A stretch of 51,507 bases of DNA from Candidatus Woesearchaeota archaeon (lineage in GTDB: Archaea > Nanobdellota > Nanobdellia > Woesearchaeales > GW2011-AR15), in NCBI GenBank assembly GCA_016935095.1, contig JAFGRO010000005.1, positions 1 to 51,507 of the forward strand. Reading direction: 5' to 3'. Under the pieces are notes generated by a model. It was given only the letters and a program-made list of their open reading frames with translations. It was not told the DNA's origin and made no database searches. A program made the position numbers and the translations under genes. Below, piece after piece: positions 23,763 through 32,911 of the stretch. Position 1 is the stretch's first letter; every line of letters begins with the position of its first letter.

Positions 23763-25033
23763 TCCCATTAACTGATAAAATTGATTCCAAGCTAGTGATT
23801 CCTGGCTCAAAAAGCTATTCAAACCGTGCTCTGATTATATCTTCTCTGGCAAAAGGAAAATCTGTTCTGAAAAATGTTTTATTCAGTGAGGATATTGATT
23901 ATTTAATTAATTCACTGAAACAATTTGGAATATTTATTGAGAAGAGGGATAATGTCCTGGCTGTTAACGGGACAGGAGGGACTTTAAAAAAGCCAAAAAA
24001 AGAACTTTTTTTAGGAGGCTCTGGCACAGGAATAAGATTATTAGCGTCATTTGCTTCATTATGCAAGGGAGAAGTAATATTAACAGGAGAATCAAGATTA
24101 AAGCAAAGACCAATACAGGACTTGATTAACGGATTAAACCAATTGGGTGTTAATGCAGTTTCTATTGGGAATAATGGTTGTCCTCCTGTTAAAATTCAGG
24201 GAGGAACATTTGCTGGCGGCAGTTGCGGGATGAACGGAAAAGTCAGCAGCCAGTATTTTACTTCAATAATGTTAATTGCGCCGTATGCAAAAAAAGATGT
24301 TAGGATTAAGGTTATCAGCGAGCTTGCTTCAAAACCATATATTGATATTACAATGACAATTATGAAAGAGTTTGGAGTTAATGTTGAAAATAATGATTAT
24401 AAAGAGTTTTTCATAAAATCCGGACAAGAATATACTGCAGGAGAATATCTGATTGAAGGAGATGCTTCATCTGCTTCATATTTTTTCGCAATCGCAGCAA
24501 TCACAAACAGCAGGATTATTGTCAGGAACATTAATCCTTGTTCGCTCCAGGGCGATATAAAATTTGCTGATATACTTGAAAGGATGGGATGTAATGTGAT
24601 AAAAAAAGAAAATGAGATTGAAATTACAGGGACAGGTGACTTAAAGGCAATTGAAATTGATATGAACAAAATGCCGGACACAGTTCCTACCTTGGCTGTT
24701 ATGGCAGCATTTTCAAAAGGCATTACAAAAATAAAAAACATAGCTAACCTTAGATTAAAAGAAAGTGACAGGATCAGTGCTATAGGGACTGAATTAAATA
24801 AACTCGGAATAAAAACAGAGGAGAGTGAAGATTCCCTGACAATATATGGGGGGAATCCTCATGGAAATGTTGAACTCGAAACATATAATGACCACAGGAT
24901 TGCAATGGCATTTTCATTAGTCGGGTTAAAACTGCCTGGAATAAAAATACTACATCCTGCTTGTGTTAACAAATCTTTTCCAGGCTTCTGGAATAAATTA
25001 AAAGAACTCGGAGCTGGACTTAATTATGCCTGA
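23744..25033 (+). CDS. aroA: 3-phosphoshikimate 1-carboxyvinyltransferase (EPSP synthase)
   Basis: 429 residues. PGSKSYSNRALI near residue 20, LGGSGTGIRLLASF, SRLKQRPIQDLI, SSQYFTSIML, RLKESDRISAIG, YNDHRIAMAFSL: all standard AroA motifs. Joins shikimate 3-phosphate to phosphoenolpyruvate, step 6 of the pathway. The start overlaps aroB by 19 bp, and the following gene starts 8 bp before its end. Confidence 0.95.
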   Translation: MQKIEIIPLTDKIDSKLVIPGSKSYSNRALIISSLAKGKSVLKNVLFSEDIDYLINSLKQFGIFIEKRDNVLAVNGTGGTLKKPKKELFLGGSGTGIRLLASFASLCKGEVILTGESRLKQRPIQDLINGLNQLGVNAVSIGNNGCPPVKIQGGTFAGGSCGMNGKVSSQYFTSIMLIAPYAKKDVRIKVISELASKPYIDITMTIMKEFGVNVENNDYKEFFIKSGQEYTAGEYLIEGDASSASYFFAIAAITNSRIIVRNINPCSLQGDIKFADILERMGCNVIKKENEIEITGTGDLKAIEIDMNKMPDTVPTLAVMAAFSKGITKIKNIANLRLKESDRISAIGTELNKLGIKTEESEDSLTIYGGNPHGNVELETYNDHRIAMAFSLVGLKLPGIKILHPACVNKSFPGFWNKLKELGAGLNYA

Positions 25034-25544
25034 AAACATAATCTTAATAGGATACAGGGGAACAGGGAAAACTGTTGTTGCAAAACAATTATCAAAAAAA
25101 TTAAATCTAAGATTAATCAGTACTGATAATGAAATAATTAAAAAGACAGGCTTGACTATCCCGGAAATCATTACAAAACACGGCTGGGCTTATTTTAGAA
25201 AAACAGAAGCTGATGTGATAAAACAACTTGCAAAGAAAACCAATTTAATAATTGACTGCGGCGGAGGAATAATTGAAAGAGAGCAGAATATATCTCTTCT
25301 CAGGAAAAAGGGAATTATTTTCTGGCTCAGGGCAACTCTTTCAGTAATTATCAAAAGAATCAAACACGATGATCAGAGGCCCTCCCTTACAGGAATAAGA
25401 TCTTTTACAGAAGAAGCTGAGGAAATCCTGCTTAGAAGAACGCCGCTTTATAAAAAGGCAGCTGACTATGATATTGATACAGACAACAAAACAATTGAAG
25501 AGGTTGCAGATGAAATTCTGGAAATAATAAAAAATGGAAACTAA
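25026..25544 (+). CDS. aroK: Shikimate kinase, bacterial P-loop type
   Basis: 172 residues. Walker A G9-YRGTGK-T16, substrate Asp in STDNEI, WAYFRKTEADVI, IIDCGGGII, and LID Arg in DDQRPSL. Phosphorylates shikimate with ATP. Most archaea use an unrelated GHMP-type kinase, so the bacterial type hints at transfer of part or all of this operon. Overlaps aroA by 8 bp and aroDE by 11 bp. Confidence 0.92.
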   Translation: MPENIILIGYRGTGKTVVAKQLSKKLNLRLISTDNEIIKKTGLTIPEIITKHGWAYFRKTEADVIKQLAKKTNLIIDCGGGIIEREQNISLLRKKGIIFWLRATLSVIIKRIKHDDQRPSLTGIRSFTEEAEEILLRRTPLYKKAADYDIDTDNKTIEEVADEILEIIKNGN

Positions 25545-27027
25545 GATATGCATACCGATTACCGCAAAAACAGCTGAACAGGCTTTAAAAGAATTAAGGC
25601 AGGCTGAAAAGCTTGCAGATATTACTGAGCTCAGGATAGATTATATTAAAAATATTGATGAAATTAAATTAAAAAATATATTGAAGAAAAAAACAAAAAA
25701 AGTTATAGTCACATGCAGGCCTGATTTTGAAGGGGGATATTTTACAGGCAGGGAAACAGAAAGATTTGGTCTATTGAAAAAAGCAATTAAACTAAGCGCG
25801 GATTATGTTGATATAGAATTTAAGTCAAATAAGGACTTTATTAAGGAACTAATCAAAAATAAAAAGAGCTCCAAAATAATCGTTTCCTATCATAATTTCA
25901 GCAGAACACCTGACTTAGGGTTTTTAAAGAAATTGAAACAGGAAATTAAAAAACTTAATCCTGACCTGATTAAAATAATTACATTCGCCGAATCAATTAA
26001 TGATAATTTTAAGATATTTGAATTATTAAAGGATTCTGAAGATTTAATTTCTTTTTGCATGGGATTACGAGGCCAGATTTCAAGGATCCTGGCAAAAAAA
26101 TATGGCTCATGTTTAACCTATGCCTCATTAACACCAGGCAAAGAATCTGCTTCTGGTCAATTGACAATTGACGAGCTGTCCAAACTATATAATTTTGACA
26201 TGCAGAACAAAGATACAAAGATACTTGGCGTAATTGGTGAATTTGCAGAGAACTCGAAATCAAAATTCATGCACAACCCCAATTTTAAAATCCACAACCT
26301 GAATTTTGTCTATATTCCTTTCAAAGTCAGACCTGAAGAATTGCCTTGTTTTATGGAGAACTTCAGGAAATTTGATTTCAGAGGTTCAGCTGTTACTGTT
26401 CCACACAAGGAAAAAATATTTGGTTCTATTGATGTTCTTGATGACACAGCAAAAAAAATAGGGGCTTCTAATACTCTTGCAGTAAAAAATAAAAAAATAA
26501 TAGGATTTAATACAGATTATTATGGTGCAGCCAAGGCTTTGAAAGAAGTTACAGAAATAAAGGGAAAAAATATTTTGGTGCTGGGAGCAGGCGGAGCAGC
26601 AAGGGCTGTCCTGTATTCTTTGTGTAAGGAAAATTCATTTGTTACAATTATTAACAGGACAAAGGAAAAAGCAGTGAAATTAGCTTCAGAGTTTCATGTT
26701 AAATTCAATGATATGAACAATATTAAAAGATTAATTACTAAATCAGATATAATAATCAATACAACAAGTGTAGGCATGAATCCAAGGCCGGATGCATCAC
26801 TCATCAACAAAGATGATTTATTACCTGGAAAGATAGTGATGGATATTGTATATAATCCTGTTAAGACAAGATTAATAAAATATGCTGAAGAAAAAGGCTG
26901 CACTACTGTAACAGGAGACAGGATGCTGATATACCAGGCAATAGGTCAGTTCGAGTTATGGACTGGTGTAAGGCCTGACTTTAAATCAATGGAATTAAAT
27001 CTGAATAAACATTTACTTGAAAGATGA
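25534..27027 (+). CDS. aroDE: Bifunctional 3-dehydroquinate dehydratase / shikimate dehydrogenase
   Basis: 497 residues, two enzymes in one chain. Residues 1-215 are type I dehydroquinase: ELRID (32-36), VSYH120NFSRTP and the Schiff-base Lys147 in PDLIKII. Residues about 225-497 are shikimate dehydrogenase: VTVPHKEKIF with the catalytic Lys, NTDYYGA, NADP-binding VLGAGGAARAV, and TSVGMNPRPD. The fusion, known from plants and some bacteria, channels steps 3 and 4. It overlaps the transporter gene by ATGA. Confidence 0.94.
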   Translation: METKICIPITAKTAEQALKELRQAEKLADITELRIDYIKNIDEIKLKNILKKKTKKVIVTCRPDFEGGYFTGRETERFGLLKKAIKLSADYVDIEFKSNKDFIKELIKNKKSSKIIVSYHNFSRTPDLGFLKKLKQEIKKLNPDLIKIITFAESINDNFKIFELLKDSEDLISFCMGLRGQISRILAKKYGSCLTYASLTPGKESASGQLTIDELSKLYNFDMQNKDTKILGVIGEFAENSKSKFMHNPNFKIHNLNFVYIPFKVRPEELPCFMENFRKFDFRGSAVTVPHKEKIFGSIDVLDDTAKKIGASNTLAVKNKKIIGFNTDYYGAAKALKEVTEIKGKNILVLGAGGAARAVLYSLCKENSFVTIINRTKEKAVKLASEFHVKFNDMNNIKRLITKSDIIINTTSVGMNPRPDASLINKDDLLPGKIVMDIVYNPVKTRLIKYAEEKGCTTVTGDRMLIYQAIGQFELWTGVRPDFKSMELNLNKHLLER

Positions 27028-27902
27028 AATGGATAATTTATTGTTTATTAGCAGCTTTATTTTGGTCATTTAATGTTGCTATATGTAAGAAGAATAATAA
27101 GATAAATCCACTTATTTTGAATACTGCCCAATTTTTAATTATGATGCCTGTTTGCATACTTCTATTTTTTATCTTTGACATAAATTTATATATAATTCCT
27201 TTACAAGGATTATTTGTAATTATATTACTTGCTCTACTAAATATACTTTTTATTTCATTGGGTATTTATGCAATTCACATTTCAGGAATAGGGCTCACAC
27301 AACCTTTTCTAAGCATTACACCCCTTTTTCAACTTTTAACATCATTTATTATATTGAAGGAAATACCTTCTTTATATGGAATTCTTGGTGTTGTTTTTGT
27401 TATTATTGGAGTTTATCTAGTTAACATCCAAAAATTTCATGAAGGGTTATTTGAACCATTAAAGAGTGTGATTAAAGAAAAAGGTTCATTAATTATGCTT
27501 TTAGTAGCATTGGGATATAGCATTAATGGCAACCTGTTTAAAATAGGATCGCAGTTTTTGCCAAGGATACAGTTTATTGTTGTTCTTATGATGTTTGAGG
27601 CAATTATTGGGTTGTTATTTGTATTGGTGAACTTTAGAAAATCTGTTATTAAAACATTTAAATTTAAAAAAAATTATCTTAATTATTTATTATTGGGATT
27701 GTCCATGTTTTTATCAGAGATTTTTTTTGTGTTTGGTATTAATAAAACCTTGGTACCATATGCAACAGCTGTAAAAAGAACAGGCATAGTTTTTTCAGTT
27801 GTTTTTGGTTACCTGTTTTTCAAGGAAAAAAATTTTAAAGAGACAATAACAGGAAGTATTATAATGTTATTGGGAGTAATTGTAATAAGTTTATTAGGGT
27901 GA
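27024..27902 (+). CDS. DMT/EamA-family transporter
   Basis: 292 residues with ten predicted membrane helices in two similar halves, typical of the drug/metabolite transporter superfamily (LLAALFWSFNVAICKK at the start, ILKEIPSLYGILGVVFVIIGVYLV mid-protein, AVKRTGIVFSVVFGYLFFKEK in the second half). Inside an uninterrupted aromatic operon, with 4-bp overlap to aroDE, it probably moves an aromatic amino acid or pathway intermediate. Direction and substrate are inferred only. Confidence 0.85.
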   Translation: MKWIIYCLLAALFWSFNVAICKKNNKINPLILNTAQFLIMMPVCILLFFIFDINLYIIPLQGLFVIILLALLNILFISLGIYAIHISGIGLTQPFLSITPLFQLLTSFIILKEIPSLYGILGVVFVIIGVYLVNIQKFHEGLFEPLKSVIKEKGSLIMLLVALGYSINGNLFKIGSQFLPRIQFIVVLMMFEAIIGLLFVLVNFRKSVIKTFKFKKNYLNYLLLGLSMFLSEIFFVFGINKTLVPYATAVKRTGIVFSVVFGYLFFKEKNFKETITGSIIMLLGVIVISLLG

Positions 27903-27907
27903 TAAAA

Positions 27908-28975
27908 ATGCCAGGAAATTCATTTGGGAATTTATTTAAGATAACAACCTTTGGGGAATCACACGGACCTGCTTTGGGTGTTGTGATAGACGGATGCCCT
28001 CCAAATATAATCTTAAATGAGGCTGATATTCAATATGAGCTTGACAAAAGAAAACCGGGCCAGAGTGAGGTTACAACTCAGAGGAGAGAAGAAGATTCTG
28101 CACATATCTTATCCGGTGTTTTCCAGGGAAAAACAACAGGAACACCAATTGCAATTTTGATTTACAATAAAGATGCGGATTCTTCAAAATACGAGCCTAT
28201 TAAAGATATATTCAGGCCGGGCCATGCTGATTTTACTTTTTTCAAGAAATATGGCATCAGGGATTATAAAGGAGGGGGCAGGTCATCTGCAAGAGAAACA
28301 GCCGCAAGGGTTGCAGCAGGAGCTGTTGCAAAAAAAATCCTTGAAAAAGAAGATATAAGAATAACAGCATACACAAAACAGGTCGGAAAGATAAAAGCTG
28401 AAAATGTTAATTTAAATGAAATTGAAAAAAATCCAATAAGATGCCCCGATAAGGCAGCTGCAAAAAAGATTGAAAAATTTATTCTTAATATGGCAAAAAA
28501 AGGGAACTCAGTTGGAGGAATGGTTGAATGCATTATAACTAATGCACCTGCTGGTCTTGGAGAGCCTGTTTTTGACAAGCTTGATGCAGATTTATCCAAA
28601 GCAGTCATGAGCATCGGCGCAACAAAAGGGATTGAGTTTGGCTCAGGATTTGATGTAATTAAAAAGAAGGGCTCTGAAAACAATGACGAGATGTATATTA
28701 AAAATAATAAATATGCATTTAAGTCAAATAACGCAGGGGGAATTCTTGGTGGCATTTCCACTGGCCAGAATATCCTATTCAGGGTTGCAATAAAACCGAC
28801 ACCATCTATAAAAAAAGAGCAGATAACAGTCACAGAAGACAAGAAAGAGGTCTTTGTCAATATTGAGGGGAGGCATGACCCATGCATATGCCCGAGAATT
28901 ATTCCTGTTATTGAAGCCATGACAGCAATTGTGTTAGTGGATCATTTAATGAGATTTAAGGCACAGTGCAAATGA
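27908..28975 (+). CDS. aroC: Chorismate synthase
   Basis: 355 residues from ATG 27908. GNLFKITTFGESHGPALG, RRKPGQSE-type segment (KRKPGQSEVTTQRREED), GGRSSARETAARVAAGA, GGILGGISTGQ and EGRHDPCICPR are the family signatures. Forms chorismate using reduced FMN. GGTGAT 5 nt before 27908 is the ribosome-binding site, so the GTG at 27899 is not used. Last common step before the Phe/Tyr branch. Confidence 0.95.
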   Translation: MPGNSFGNLFKITTFGESHGPALGVVIDGCPPNIILNEADIQYELDKRKPGQSEVTTQRREEDSAHILSGVFQGKTTGTPIAILIYNKDADSSKYEPIKDIFRPGHADFTFFKKYGIRDYKGGGRSSARETAARVAAGAVAKKILEKEDIRITAYTKQVGKIKAENVNLNEIEKNPIRCPDKAAAKKIEKFILNMAKKGNSVGGMVECIITNAPAGLGEPVFDKLDADLSKAVMSIGATKGIEFGSGFDVIKKKGSENNDEMYIKNNKYAFKSNNAGGILGGISTGQNILFRVAIKPTPSIKKEQITVTEDKKEVFVNIEGRHDPCICPRIIPVIEAMTAIVLVDHLMRFKAQCK

Positions 28976-29006
28976 AAAAAAAGAAATTAATTTAGAGAGG
29001 TAAGAA

Positions 29007-29285
29007 ATGAATCTGGATGAATTAAGAAAAGAGATAATTAAACTTGATATGAGTTTATTGGAGTTATTAAAAAAAAGGAAAAAAATCGTTGAAAAAATTG
29101 CAGATTATAAAATTGAGAACAAACTCCCTGTAAGGGATGAATCAAGAGAGCGAAAATTGTTTGATCTGATTACTGATAAATGCCATGAGTTGAATCTGGA
29201 TGAGAAACATGTGAAGAGATTATATGAAGAGATAATTAAAGAATCATGCAGACTTCAGAATAGATTACTAAATGAAAAAAAATGA
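29007..29285 (+). CDS. aroQ: Chorismate mutase, AroQ type
   Basis: 92 residues, the small all-helical AroQ fold: LDELRKEIIKLDMSLLELLKKRKKIVEKIADYK, then LPVRDESRERKL and a C-terminal helix. Converts chorismate to prephenate, here as a separate protein rather than fused to PheA. GAGGT 7 nt upstream is a good ribosome-binding site. Overlaps pheA by 4 bp. Confidence 0.93.
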   Translation: MNLDELRKEIIKLDMSLLELLKKRKKIVEKIADYKIENKLPVRDESRERKLFDLITDKCHELNLDEKHVKRLYEEIIKESCRLQNRLLNEKK

Positions 29286-30103
29286 GAATTAAATTAGGTG
29301 TGCTTGGGCCGGAAGGCACTTTTGGAGAAGTTGCTGCTAAGGAATATAATAAAGAAGCTGAATTTATTTTTTTCAATACACATCATGAGATCATTGAAGC
29401 ACTGATGAAAAATAAAATAGATGAAGGTATTGTTGCAGTTGAAAACATGATTAACGGCACAGTAAGGGAAGTTCTAGATGAATTGTATGAAAATGATATA
29501 ATGGTTAAGCAGGAAATAATTATCCCTGTTCATTTATGCATTGCCGGGATAAGCAATACAGCTAATATAATCATTTCACATCCTGCTGCAATTTTACAAG
29601 TGAGGAAATATATAAGAGAGAATCATAATAATTCAGAATTAAAATATGTGGACAGCACAGCTAAAGCAATGGAACTTGCAGCTGAAATTAATGGTTCTGC
29701 CGCTATTGGTCTGGAGGCGGCTGCAGATAAATTTAATTTAAATGTATTAGATAGAGACATCGAAGACCATAAAGGCAATAAGACAAAATTTTTCATTATC
29801 TCAAAAAAAGATGCTGACTTCTGTGAAAATAAAAAACATAAGACGTTTATTGGGATTTATCATGAAGGAGATTATCCTGGTTTGCTTTATGAACTGTTAA
29901 AGCCTTTTGCCAAATCAGGAATTAATTTAACTAAAATTGAGTCAAGACCTACAAAATTTAAACTCGGCAATTATATTTTCTTTATTGAATTTGAGGGGCA
30001 TAGACAGGAGAAAAAAATAAAGGAAGTTTTAGATGAGATTGAAATTAAAGTAACAAAATTAAAAATAATCGGCTCTTTTATAACAGACGAGGGAAAAAAA
30101 TGA
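29282..30103 (+). CDS. pheA: Prephenate dehydratase with ACT domain
   Basis: 273 residues. LGPEGTFGEVAA at the start, VAVENMINGTV, and the TKF motif in NKTKFFIIS form the catalytic part. The ACT domain (about 185-270) has GLLYELLKPFAKSGINLTKIESRP, including the ESRP Phe-binding motif. Makes phenylpyruvate and should be inhibited by Phe. No aminotransferase gene lies in the operon. Overlaps the DUF554 gene by 4 bp. Confidence 0.95.
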   Translation: MRIKLGVLGPEGTFGEVAAKEYNKEAEFIFFNTHHEIIEALMKNKIDEGIVAVENMINGTVREVLDELYENDIMVKQEIIIPVHLCIAGISNTANIIISHPAAILQVRKYIRENHNNSELKYVDSTAKAMELAAEINGSAAIGLEAAADKFNLNVLDRDIEDHKGNKTKFFIISKKDADFCENKKHKTFIGIYHEGDYPGLLYELLKPFAKSGINLTKIESRPTKFKLGNYIFFIEFEGHRQEKKIKEVLDEIEIKVTKLKIIGSFITDEGKK

Positions 30104-30777
30104 AAGGAACAATTGTGAATGCAGGAGCAATAATTATAGGATCATTGTTAGGTATACTTTTTAATAGATATATTAATGAAAATATAAAAAAACTTTTAAT
30201 GCAAGCACTAGGGTTGTCCACTTTATTAATAGGATTTTCACTTGCTTTTAAAACCAACAATGTAATGATTGTAATATTTAGTCTTATAATAGGCGGGATT
30301 ATGGGTGAATTAATTAATTTAGACAAAAAACTTACCTTATTAGGTGAATATATTAAAAAGAAGGTAAAATCAAAAGAATCAACTTTTGTTGAAGGTTTTG
30401 TTACAGCAAGCCTTATTTATTGTATTGGAGCAATGGCAATTATAGGTGCAATAGAAGACGGGATAAATAATAATCCTTCTATACTTTATACTAAAGCACT
30501 TCTTGATGGCACAGCTTCAATTGCATTTTCAAGTGCTCTTGGTATAGGAGTTATGTTTTCTTTTTTACCTATTATATTATATCAGGGAGGTATTACCTTG
30601 CTTGCTGTTTACATAAGAACATATTTAACTGAATCAATTATTACTGAGATAAGTGCAACAGGTGGCTTATTAATAGTAGGTATAGGTCTTACTCTTTTGG
30701 AAATAAAAAAAATAAAACTTAGTAATTTATTGCCATCAGTTGTAGTTGCGCTGATATTAGGATTAATTTTTTTATAA
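30100..30777 (+). CDS. DUF554 family membrane protein
   Basis: 225 residues with about seven membrane helices. MKGTIVNAGAIIIGSLLGILFNRY, SLIYCIGAMAIIGAIEDG, and YTKALLDGTASIAFSSALGIGVMFS match DUF554 (YdfK/YqgA-like). These proteins are presumed transporters without a known substrate. It is embedded between pheA and tyrA, with 4-bp overlap upstream, so a link to aromatic metabolites is plausible. Confidence 0.85.
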   Translation: MKGTIVNAGAIIIGSLLGILFNRYINENIKKLLMQALGLSTLLIGFSLAFKTNNVMIVIFSLIIGGIMGELINLDKKLTLLGEYIKKKVKSKESTFVEGFVTASLIYCIGAMAIIGAIEDGINNNPSILYTKALLDGTASIAFSSALGIGVMFSFLPIILYQGGITLLAVYIRTYLTESIITEISATGGLLIVGIGLTLLEIKKIKLSNLLPSVVVALILGLIFL

Positions 30778-30797
30778 AATGTTATAGGTGTAATAAA

Positions 30798-31631
30798 ATG
30801 AAAGAAAAAATCGGCATAATCGGCGGAAAAGGGAAAATGGGCACATGGTTTAAAATCTTTTTTGAAAATCATGGATTTAATGTTTTAATTAGTGATAAAA
30901 ATACTAAAACAACAAACAAGGAACTTGTAAAAAAGAGTGATGTTGTGTTGTTTTCAGTTCCAATTGATGTAACAGAAGAAATAATTGAATCAATGGCGGA
31001 ATATTCAAGAGAAGACCAGTTATGGATGGATGTTACATCTATAAAAACACCCTCTGTCAGTGCAATGCTGAAATCAAAAGCCGAAGTTGTGGGAATGCAC
31101 CCAATGTTTGGTCACTCTGTTAAGTCAATAGAAAAACAGACCATTATATTATGTGAAGCACGTGTTAATAAATGGAAAGACTGGATAAATAATTTAATCC
31201 TGAAAAATAAAGGTAAAATTAAACTAACAACACCTGAAAAACATGATAAAATAATGGCAATAATACAGGGATTGACTCATTTCAGTTTAATCAGTTTAGG
31301 CTATGCATTTAAACAATTAGGTCTTGATTTAAATGAAAGTCTTGACTATACCTCTCCAATATACAGAATCAGACTTGATATGGTTGGCAGGATATTAAAC
31401 CAGGAGCCAAGGCTCTATGCTGATATTGAGATACTTAATCCTGAGACACATGAAGCGATGCGCGAGTATATACAGAGTATAATGAAATTATATATGATTG
31501 TAAAAGACAACGACCTGGAACAATTTGAAAAATACTTCAAAGAGGCAGCAGATTTTTTAGGAGAGTTTAAGAAACAGGCAATGGATGAAAGTAATTTCTT
31601 AATTGAAAAATTAGTTGAAAAGGAAAAATAA
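30798..31631 (+). CDS. tyrA: Prephenate dehydrogenase
   Basis: 277 residues. Rossmann start IGIIGGKGKMGTWF, SDVVLFSVPIDVTEEII, DVTSIKTP, and VGMHPMFGHSV with the family His. A helical dimer domain follows (ALGYAF-type FKQLGLDLNE...). Oxidises prephenate to 4-hydroxyphenylpyruvate using NAD(P). Ends without an ACT domain. AGGTG 8 nt before the ATG serves as ribosome-binding site. Confidence 0.93.
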   Translation: MKEKIGIIGGKGKMGTWFKIFFENHGFNVLISDKNTKTTNKELVKKSDVVLFSVPIDVTEEIIESMAEYSREDQLWMDVTSIKTPSVSAMLKSKAEVVGMHPMFGHSVKSIEKQTIILCEARVNKWKDWINNLILKNKGKIKLTTPEKHDKIMAIIQGLTHFSLISLGYAFKQLGLDLNESLDYTSPIYRIRLDMVGRILNQEPRLYADIEILNPETHEAMREYIQSIMKLYMIVKDNDLEQFEKYFKEAADFLGEFKKQAMDESNFLIEKLVEKEK

Positions 31632-31670
31632 TTAAATTTAAAACTTTTGAAATAAATTGAATGGTGGTTT

Positions 31671-32750
31671 ATGATGGATGTTCAAGAAAGGCTGAAACTG
31701 ATTAAGCAGGTTGGCGAGGAAATTCTTACAGAAGAAGAGCTCATTGAATTATTAAATACAAAAAAAGAGATTATAGCATATGACGGATTTGAACCTTCTG
31801 GCAAAGTACATATTGCTCAGGGATTAATGCGATCTATAAATATAAATAAGATGATACTGGCAGGCGTGAAATTCAAGATGCTTGTTGCTGACTGGCATGG
31901 CTGGGCTAATAATAAGATTGGCGGAGATCTTGAAAAGATACAGATAGTGGGCAACTATCTTATCGAAGTATGGAAGGCTTCAGGCATGGACCTTTCAAAA
32001 GTTGAATTTGTCTGGGCGAATGATTTCATAAAAGATCCAGTATATTGGAAAATTGTAATGCAGGTAGCAAGAAATTCAACAGTTAAAAGAATAATAAGAT
32101 GCGGCCAGATTATGGGCAGGAAGGAGGGAGATGTTTTACAGGCATCCCAAATATTATATCCTTGTATGCAGTGCGCAGATATTTTTTACCTTAAGGCAGA
32201 TATCTGCCAGCTTGGCATGGACCAAAGAAAAGTCAATGTACTTGCCAGGGAAGTAGGATCAAAGCTTGGATTCTGGAAACCTGCTGTTGTCAGCCACCAT
32301 ATGCTTATGGGGCTTGGCCAGCCTGTTAGTAATGAGAAAGATATCCCAGAGAGAATTATTGACTTGAAGATGTCTAAATCAAAACCAGGTTCGGCAATAT
32401 TCATGAATGATTCTGAGGAAGATATAAAAAGAAAAATCAAAAAAGCATGGTGTCCTGAAGGAGAAATAACAGAAAATCCGCTCTTGGAATACTGCAGGTA
32501 TATTATATTTGAAAAATATGATTCTTTGAAAATCGAAAGGCCTGAAAAATGGGGGGGAACTCTTGAATTTAATTCATATTCTGAATTAGAAAAAGCCTTT
32601 GCAAAGAAAGAAATACATCCGATGGACTTAAAGCAGTCTGTTGCAAAATACATTAATGAACTGATTAAGCCGGTCAGGGAGCATTTTGAAAAAAATAAAA
32701 AGGCGAAAGAGCTATATGATAAAGTAAAATCATTTGAAGTGACAAGGTGA
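31671..32750 (+). CDS. tyrS: Tyrosyl-tRNA synthetase, archaeal type
   Basis: 359 residues. The HIGH-like motif is KVHIAQG (near residue 47) and the KMSKS loop is LKMSKSKPGS; YDGFEPSG and MQCADIFYLKADICQLGMDQRK are class I TyrRS signatures. The short C terminus is archaeal/eukaryotic in style. GGTGG precedes two Met codons, so the start is 31671 or 31674. Placement after tyrA couples tyrosine supply to tRNA charging. Confidence 0.95.
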   Translation: MMDVQERLKLIKQVGEEILTEEELIELLNTKKEIIAYDGFEPSGKVHIAQGLMRSININKMILAGVKFKMLVADWHGWANNKIGGDLEKIQIVGNYLIEVWKASGMDLSKVEFVWANDFIKDPVYWKIVMQVARNSTVKRIIRCGQIMGRKEGDVLQASQILYPCMQCADIFYLKADICQLGMDQRKVNVLAREVGSKLGFWKPAVVSHHMLMGLGQPVSNEKDIPERIIDLKMSKSKPGSAIFMNDSEEDIKRKIKKAWCPEGEITENPLLEYCRYIIFEKYDSLKIERPEKWGGTLEFNSYSELEKAFAKKEIHPMDLKQSVAKYINELIKPVREHFEKNKKAKELYDKVKSFEVTR

Positions 32751-32754
32751 TAAA

Positions 32755-32861
32755 ATGTTATCTGGGGGATATATGAGCTGTTAATTGTGGGAATTATTGT
32801 CCTTGTGCTTATAATCGGGCTGTTAATCCTCATTAACAGGAAGGGGAAAAAAACGAATTAA
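32755..32861 (+). pseudogene. Small TatA-like membrane peptide, apparently frameshifted
   Basis: From 32757 the frame reads VIWGIYELLIVGIIVLVLII then GLLILINRKGKKTN and stop: a single hydrophobic helix with a basic tail, reminiscent of TatA or similar tiny membrane proteins. No start codon exists in this frame. The ATG at 32755, with GGTGA upstream, is one base short of it, and a G after ATG would restore M-VIWGIYELL. Lost base, sequencing error or non-standard start are the options. Confidence 0.35.
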
Positions 32862-32911
32862 TTTAATACATAACAACCTTTATTAATTCTTTCTTATATT
32901 TATTCTACTTT

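Noticed and set aside
24397-24741. Open frame antisense to aroA
   Set aside because: Composition is that of an antisense shadow. AroA on the forward strand carries all family motifs.
28264-28920. 218-residue antisense frame inside aroC
   Set aside because: It lies wholly within chorismate synthase, which has full conserved motifs on the other strand.
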